A stretch of DNA of 64,000 nt from JALZKA01 sp963717635 (GTDB lineage: Bacteria; Actinomycetota; Thermoleophilia; Solirubrobacterales; 70-9): NCBI GenBank assembly GCA_963717635.1, contig OY970347.1, positions 2,294,001 through 2,358,000 on the forward strand, given 5' to 3'. The notes under the pieces were generated by a model, which was given only the letters and a program-made list of their open reading frames with translations, was not told where the DNA came from and searched no databases. The position numbers and the translations under genes were made by a program. Numbering within the stretch: position 1 is the stretch's first letter; the number at the start of each line of letters is the position of its first letter. Of the stretch, positions 59,488 to 64,000 are shown piece after piece.

Positions 59488-60812
59488 CCGCCGCTGACCC
59501 CGAAGATCGCGAGGTGCAAAAAGCCGCCTGCGAGGCCCATGACCGCTCCGTGGGCGTAGAGCATCCACTCATCTTCCTTAATCGCCGAGCGCAGCATCTC
59601 GACGAAGTCCTGGTAGGGAAGCTCGCGGGTCCGCTCCGCGATCAGCTTTCTCATCTTGACGCTCTGCTGGCGAGAGAAATCGGGATCGCGGAAGGGCGTG
59701 ATCGTGCGATCGACGGCCTCGAGTGCGAACTGGTCGCGGATCGAGTCGAACTCGCGGGTGCCGACCGCGACGCGCGCGGCCGCCCGGGCCGGCCCGGCCG
59801 CGCGGTCGATCGCAGGCCGCATCGCGGTGGCGATCATCTGCCTCGTACGGTCGCCTCGCGGGCCGTCCATCAAGGTCGCGCCCACGTTCTCCAGGGTCAC
59901 CACGTCCTCGGCGATGATCCCCGCGTAGATGTCGGCGACCTCGTCCTGGCGGCGCAGGAAAAGGCCGTGCAGCTTGAACGGCCCGACCTTGCGCGGCTCG
60001 ACCGGCTCGAAGATGAGCTGCATCCCGAGCATGTTGGTGGTCCAGCCGACGATCACCCCCAGGATCGGCAACAGCCACCACTGGTGGAAGGCGTTATCGA
60101 TGAATGCGACCGGGATGCCCAGCAAAAACCCGAAGATGAACCCGAAGTTGACCATCAGCCGCAATTCCTTTTTGCCGATGTCTCGGAAAATCCGGACGAC
60201 GAGGTCGGGGTTGCTCTCGAAGTGGTCGATCACCATCAGCTTCGGGTCGAGCAGAAGGTCGATGTGGTTCCCGATCTCGTCCATGATGTGGCCGACGATC
60301 TCCGGCAGCTGCTGGCGCACGCGGTCAATCACGGCCTCCCTGACCCGCGGCGGCAGGTTGTCCCAGAGCCGCGGGTGTTCGCGGCGCATCACCTCGTTCA
60401 CGATCTCGGGCACCTCGGGCTCCATCAGGGAGACCACGTGGTCCGCCAGTTGGTCGGGCTCGAACTGCTGGTAGAACTCGGACGGAGTCCCGAGCTTCGA
60501 GATCGCCTTGTCCGAGGAAATCGAGCCCATCTTGGCGGCCCGCGCCGGGACGATCCCCTGCCAGCCAACTCCCCCCTGCATGATCCCCGGGACCTCCTGG
60601 AGCTTGCGCGGCAAAAGCGTCGAAAGCTCGCGCAGGCCGGGGACCCGGAAGCCGTGGAAGCGAACTGGGTTGAACAGCATGATCAGGCCGGTCCAGTTGA
60701 TCAACCAGCCGATGACGGCGGTGAACACCGGGATGCTCGCCAGGGCGAACCAGTCGGTTTCACCCTCGGCGGCAGCGGCCACGACGCCCAAGTCGATCAC
60801 GAGCACTCCCAA
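59484..60812 (-). CDS. DUF445-family membrane protein
   Basis: 442 aa. It opens with a hydrophobic segment 'ALASIPVFTAVIGWLINWTGLIMLFNPV' (NW-x-G/A motif typical of DUF445). A long helical cytoplasmic region follows, then 'MVNFGFIFGFLLGIPVAFID', 'WWLLPILGVIVGWTTNMLGMQLIFEP' and a last segment at the C-terminus. Function unknown. It is coupled to the DUF4393 gene. Confidence 0.75.
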   Translation of the reverse strand: MGVLVIDLGVVAAAAEGETDWFALASIPVFTAVIGWLINWTGLIMLFNPVRFHGFRVPGLRELSTLLPRKLQEVPGIMQGGVGWQGIVPARAAKMGSISSDKAISKLGTPSEFYQQFEPDQLADHVVSLMEPEVPEIVNEVMRREHPRLWDNLPPRVREAVIDRVRQQLPEIVGHIMDEIGNHIDLLLDPKLMVIDHFESNPDLVVRIFRDIGKKELRLMVNFGFIFGFLLGIPVAFIDNAFHQWWLLPILGVIVGWTTNMLGMQLIFEPVEPRKVGPFKLHGLFLRRQDEVADIYAGIIAEDVVTLENVGATLMDGPRGDRTRQMIATAMRPAIDRAAGPARAAARVAVGTREFDSIRDQFALEAVDRTITPFRDPDFSRQQSVKMRKLIAERTRELPYQDFVEMLRSAIKEDEWMLYAHGAVMGLAGGFLHLAIFGVSGG

Positions 60813-60827
60813 CCCACGCGGGTGAAT

Positions 60828-62135
60828 CTATCTGCTGACGGGAGGGGGACCGAGCACCCGGTCCGTGTAGTCGTTCGTGAAGATGCCATCGGGGTCGAGC
60901 CGCGCACGGGCGGCCTGGAAGTCGTCCCAGCGCGGGTAGAGCGGCTCCAGGTCGGCCGCCCTCCGGAAGTTGCGCTTGCCCCAGTGTGGGCGCCCGTCCA
61001 GCTCCCGGGCGATCGCCTCGACGCCGCGGAAGTAGCTGGCCCAGTCGAGCTTTCGGTCCTGGTGCACGGCGACGTAGGTGGTGTCGCGCTCGTGCGAGGG
61101 ACTGAGGAACGAGTCATCGGCGGCGACGAAGCGCACCTCGATCGGCCAGGCGACGCCCAGCTCGGGCCGGGCGGCCCATTCCAGTACCCGCTCGACCATC
61201 TCGCGGCCGCGCTCGCGGGGCACCGCGTATTCCATCTCGGTGAACTTGATCCGGCGCTGTGACGCAAAGACCTTGAAGCTCGTGTCCACCTTGGTCGAAC
61301 GGCCGAGGTTCCGCGACGCGATGCCTGCAAGCTGCGGGGCCCGCGACGGGAAGCGCCGGCCGGCCAGCGCGAACGCCTGACCGACCCAGTTCTCGATCAC
61401 CACCTCCTGCGCGTAGACGAGCGCCGGGTTGCGAGGCGCGGGCGGCTCGTCCGTTCGCCGCGACTCGCGGCAGAGCGCGATGTCCGTATGCGGGAAGACG
61501 TAGAACTCGAAGTGGTCGGTGCCGGCGTTGAGCTCGTCGAGACGGTCGAGCGTCTCCGCGAGCGGCCGGGGGGCGTCGACTCGATTGATCGTGTAGGCCG
61601 GGACGGTGCGGATCGTCACCGAGTAGATGACTCCCAGCGCGCCGATCGCGACCCTGCCGGCGCGCAGCAGGTCGGGCTCGGATTCGTCGACGGTGACGAC
61701 CGAGCCGTCGCCTGTGACCAGCTCGAGCGCGGCGATCTGGGCGGAGACGTTCTGGAAGCGCTCGCCGGTGCCGTGGGTCCCGGTCGAGATCGAACCGGCG
61801 ACGGTCTGCCGATCGATGTCGCCGAGGTTCTCGAACGCGACGCCGCGGGCGTCTAGCACCCGGTTCAGGTCGTGGAGGCCGATGCCGGCCTCGACCTTGA
61901 ACAGGCCGGCTGAGGGGTCGAAGTCGAGCGGCTTGGTAAGCCGGTCGAGCCGGATCATGGTCCCGTCGGTCAGCGCGCAGTCCGTGAACGAGTGGCCCGA
62001 GGCCGAAACGCGCACGCGGTTCCCGGCGGCGGCCGCCCGGGTCACCGCGTCGCTCAGCTCGCCGAGCGTTCCCGGCGTCTCGATCGCGGCCGGGGTGCAA
62101 CTCTGCTCCCCGGCCCAGTTCGTCCAGCGCGACAT
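60828..62135 (-). CDS. FAD-binding D-arabinono-1,4-lactone oxidase-type protein
   Basis: 435 aa. The FAD domain includes 'RVRVSASGHSFTDCALTDGTMIRLDRL', where the His is the usual covalent FAD site in vanillyl-alcohol-oxidase-family proteins, and 'GDIDRQTVAGSISTGTHGTG'. The C-terminal half ('GRPHWGKRNFRRAADLEPLYPRWDDFQAARARLDPDGIF') is the ALO domain. It oxidises a sugar lactone (arabinono- or gulonolactone) or polyol with oxygen or a dehydrogenase acceptor. Confidence 0.9.
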   Translation of the reverse strand: MSRWTNWAGEQSCTPAAIETPGTLGELSDAVTRAAAAGNRVRVSASGHSFTDCALTDGTMIRLDRLTKPLDFDPSAGLFKVEAGIGLHDLNRVLDARGVAFENLGDIDRQTVAGSISTGTHGTGERFQNVSAQIAALELVTGDGSVVTVDESEPDLLRAGRVAIGALGVIYSVTIRTVPAYTINRVDAPRPLAETLDRLDELNAGTDHFEFYVFPHTDIALCRESRRTDEPPAPRNPALVYAQEVVIENWVGQAFALAGRRFPSRAPQLAGIASRNLGRSTKVDTSFKVFASQRRIKFTEMEYAVPRERGREMVERVLEWAARPELGVAWPIEVRFVAADDSFLSPSHERDTTYVAVHQDRKLDWASYFRGVEAIARELDGRPHWGKRNFRRAADLEPLYPRWDDFQAARARLDPDGIFTNDYTDRVLGPPPVSR

Positions 62136-62161
62136 GGCCGCGGCAATCTATCCTCGGCCTT

Positions 62162-62252
62162 GGAGGGGTGGCAGAGCGGCTGAATGCGGCGGTCTTGAAA
62201 ACCGCTATGGGCGTTAACTCGTCCATCGTGGGTTCGAATCCCACCCCCTCCG
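62162..62252 (+). tRNA. tRNA-Ser (anticodon TGA)
   Basis: A 91-nt class II tRNA: acceptor GGAGGGG/CCCCTCC, anticodon loop CTTGAAA (anticodon TGA), long variable arm, T-arm GTGGG-TTCGAAT-CCCAC, discriminator G. It reads UCA and wobble codons. It ends one base before the stop codon of the convergent MFS gene. Confidence 0.97.
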
Positions 62253-62253
62253 C

Positions 62254-63399
62254 TCACGCCGGTTCCGGCTCGCCGCTGCGTATCAGCGCGATCAGCGCCA
62301 CGGCGCAGATCGCAGCCAGCGCGCTGTACGCGACGGCGTCGCTCCAGAGCTCCGCCAGCCCGGGGCCGCCGGTCGCGCCGATCGTGTGACCCAGCCCCCA
62401 GCCCAGGTTCACGAACCCGAACGCAAGCCCCTGGTCGATCCCGGCGCCTTCGGCGCTGTCGCTCAGCATCGCCATCGCCGGCGACCAGAGGATTCCGATC
62501 GCCGGGGCGGCGATCACGAAGACCAGGCCCAGTACCCACGCCCGCTCGGGCACGATCAGCACCAGCGCGGCCACCGTGCTCGCCGCGAGACCGACCTTGC
62601 TGGGCATCAACCGCCCGTAGCGATCCGAGATGCGGCCGGCGACGGGCGCCACCATCGCCTCGGTGAGCGCCGCGATTAAGAAGACCGCCGCAATCGCCCC
62701 GGCGCCGGCCCCCAGCTCGTCGAGCCGCAGCGGCAGCAGGACGTCGATCGCGCCGAACACCATGCCCGGAATCAGGATCAGGGCCATGCCCACCCGCACC
62801 CCGGGGGCGCCGATCACCGCCGCCAGCTTCGCGCGAGCCGAGCGCCCGCTGCGCGCCGGCCGGGGCGCCGGCAGGCGCAGGGTCAGGGCGATCAGCCCCA
62901 GGCCGGCGACAGCCACCGCCCCGAACACCGGGGCCCGACCCAGCGCAACGGCGGCGCCGCCCAGCACCGGCCCGAACAGGACGCCCCCGATCGCCACCCC
63001 CATAGCCGCGCCGATCAGCTCGCCGCGGCGCTCGCGTGGAGCCGCACCGATCAGCCAACCCAGGGCGCCCGCCCACGAGCAGGCGCCGCCGACGCCCTGG
63101 ACGAAGCGGGCGAAGTCGAGCAGGACGACGTCGTTTGCGGTCGCGAAGACGATTCCCGAGGCGGACATCAGACCGAGTCCGGTGAGCACCGTGGGGCGCA
63201 CGCCCACCCGCGACGCCAGTAGCCCGGCTGGGATCGCCGCTGTGAGGGTGCCGGCCGCATAGGCGCCGGAGAGGATCCCGGCCGCCGTCTTCGAGAGCTC
63301 GAAGTCATCGGACAGCCGCGGCAGAAGCGGCGCCACCGCGGCGAAGAACATCGTGTCCACGAACACGATTGCCGAGGCGAGGATCAGCAGGCGGCGCAT
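62254..63399 (-). CDS. MFS transporter
   Basis: 381 aa, about 12 hydrophobic segments. 'FFAAVAPLLPRLSDDFELSKTAAGILSGAYAAGTL' and 'GLLASRVGVRPTVLTGL' are the TM1-TM2 region and loop signature of MFS exporters. 'RISDRYGRLMPSKVGL' is the repeated signature in the second half. Substrate unknown. The gap between this gene and the MCE gene (63400-63517) shows nothing further. Confidence 0.82.
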   Translation of the reverse strand: MRRLLILASAIVFVDTMFFAAVAPLLPRLSDDFELSKTAAGILSGAYAAGTLTAAIPAGLLASRVGVRPTVLTGLGLMSASGIVFATANDVVLLDFARFVQGVGGACSWAGALGWLIGAAPRERRGELIGAAMGVAIGGVLFGPVLGGAAVALGRAPVFGAVAVAGLGLIALTLRLPAPRPARSGRSARAKLAAVIGAPGVRVGMALILIPGMVFGAIDVLLPLRLDELGAGAGAIAAVFLIAALTEAMVAPVAGRISDRYGRLMPSKVGLAASTVAALVLIVPERAWVLGLVFVIAAPAIGILWSPAMAMLSDSAEGAGIDQGLAFGFVNLGWGLGHTIGATGGPGLAELWSDAVAYSALAAICAVALIALIRSGEPEPA

Positions 63400-63517
63400 C
63401 CGTCCAATCTAGGGAGGCACGTTTGCCCACTCGGCCGTCACCCAGAACTTCTTCCACTGGGGCGTGCCGCTCGGGACGGGCGCGCTTCCGCCTGTTCCCG
63501 GGGATGCCGGAGTATCG

Positions 63518-64000
63518 CTAGGGCCCGGTCGGCACCTGGCTGGGGTCGCAGTTCAGGTTGCCGCCGTCGGTGAACGGGGTCGAGCCGTCGCCGGGGTCGC
63601 GCTCGAGCGAGCCGGGGCAGCGGGCAGTGTTCCCCACGTCGAGCGCTGACACGCCGATCCCCTGGAGCGCGTCGCCGACGTCGACCGGCAACAACAGGTT
63701 CGAAAGGCCGCTACCGGACGGGCTGAAGGCGTTGAAGGTCGCCGCGATCCGCCCCAGGCCGCCGCTCGCGTCGTCCTCCCCCGAGTAGGCGAACCCGTCA
63801 AACCAGCCGACCAGCTCCGGGGTGAACGCCCTCAGGTTCGAGATCTGGGGCAGCGAGTTGGTGAGCGCGCAGGTGGTCTCGCCGAGCGCGCCCTGGGAGA
63901 AGTCGTCATCGGCTGCCTGGTCGAAGTCGTTGGCGGGGTCCGAGCCGCAATCGGGCGCGCCGGAGCCGACCGCGGCCCGGGCCAGCGGCACCTGCGAGCG
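63518..64000 (-). CDS. MCE-family (MlaD-like) protein, C-terminal part only
   Basis: About 161 residues, open to the window edge. 'NLRAFTPELVGWFDGFAYSG', 'VFNAFSP'-like spacing ('ATFNAFSPSGSGLSNLLLPV'), 'RCPGSL' and the end 'NLNCDPSQVPTGP' match the C-terminal tail of actinobacterial MCE/MlaD proteins, which form periplasmic lipid-transfer tubes. The MCE domain and the N-terminal helix lie outside the window. Other genes of the mce cluster would be expected beyond the edge. Confidence 0.75.
   Translation of the reverse strand, partial: RSQVPLARAAVGSGAPDCGSDPANDFDQAADDDFSQGALGETTCALTNSLPQISNLRAFTPELVGWFDGFAYSGEDDASGGLGRIAATFNAFSPSGSGLSNLLLPVDVGDALQGIGVSALDVGNTARCPGSLERDPGDGSTPFTDGGNLNCDPSQVPTGP

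Overview
The window is high-GC DNA with densely packed genes, many GTG starts and frequent 4-nt ATGA/GTGA overlaps. Several features suggest a soil actinobacterium, most likely class Thermoleophilia (Solirubrobacterales-like): MCE/MlaD-type and MmpL-type lipid proteins, a wax-ester synthase, AlkB, PucR and TetR regulators, and secreted proteins ending in RTX-like repeats of the 'RDRVRACETVRR' style. The taxonomic placement is inference from gene content; no rRNA is present.

Layout. 0-9.4 kb: VOC protein (cut by the window edge), acyltransferase, small low-complexity proteins, an unknown 413-aa protein, a delta-9-type desaturase, PucR regulator, CsaA, Zn-alcohol dehydrogenase, MFS exporter, SDR. 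9.5-15.5 kb: a complete oligopeptide-type ABC importer (lipoprotein, two permeases, two ATPases) with a strong hairpin after the lipoprotein gene. 15.5-28.6 kb: VOC, SDR, 1-Cys peroxiredoxin, DUF2269, DHA2 exporter, cyclase-AAA-TPR giant, YtoQ, acyl-CoA dehydrogenase, DUF4383, a DUF559 pseudogene, TadA, universal stress protein, MBL hydrolase. 28.6-38.2 kb: a 1460-aa secreted subtilase-like protein, cyclophilin, a small gene probably starting at CTG, a class III cyclase, a prokaryotic pentameric ligand-gated channel, a DEAD-box helicase with a structured leader, and a delta-12-type desaturase. 38.2-46.9 kb: 5'-3' exonuclease, the alkane hydroxylase operon alkB-rubredoxin-tetR, fructosamine kinase, LMW phosphatase, MMPL transporter, aldehyde dehydrogenase. 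46.9-48.6 kb: an accessory hot spot downstream of tRNA-Arg(ACG), with two displaced tRNA 3'-end fragments bracketing single-gene cassettes. 48.6-64 kb: PepF, MBL hydrolase, wax synthase, SRPBCC, acyl-CoA ligase, L,D-transpeptidase, a DUF559 nuclease-like gene bracketed by inverted 44-bp repeats, amino-acid deaminase/aldolase-like enzyme, Abi-alpha (DUF4393), DUF445, sugar-lactone oxidase, MFS, and the end of an MCE gene.

Together many genes handle fatty acids and hydrocarbons: alkane oxidation (AlkB/rubredoxin), activation (acyl-CoA ligase), beta-oxidation (acyl-CoA dehydrogenase), desaturation (two enzymes), storage (wax/TAG synthase), glycerolipid synthesis (PlsC-type) and lipid transport (MMPL, MCE). 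The ligase and the dehydrogenase, 28 kb apart, carry similar palindromic operators, which suggests one TetR-type regulon. Five tRNA genes are present, including four serine isoacceptors (CGA, GGA, GCT, TGA).

The most novel signal is the 938-bp unit at 56305-57242. It is a DUF559 gene whose start codon and stop codon both lie inside the conserved cores of two oppositely oriented 44-bp repeats, 15 bp from the 3' end of tRNA-Ser(GCT). Two further solo copies of the repeat occur in the window.
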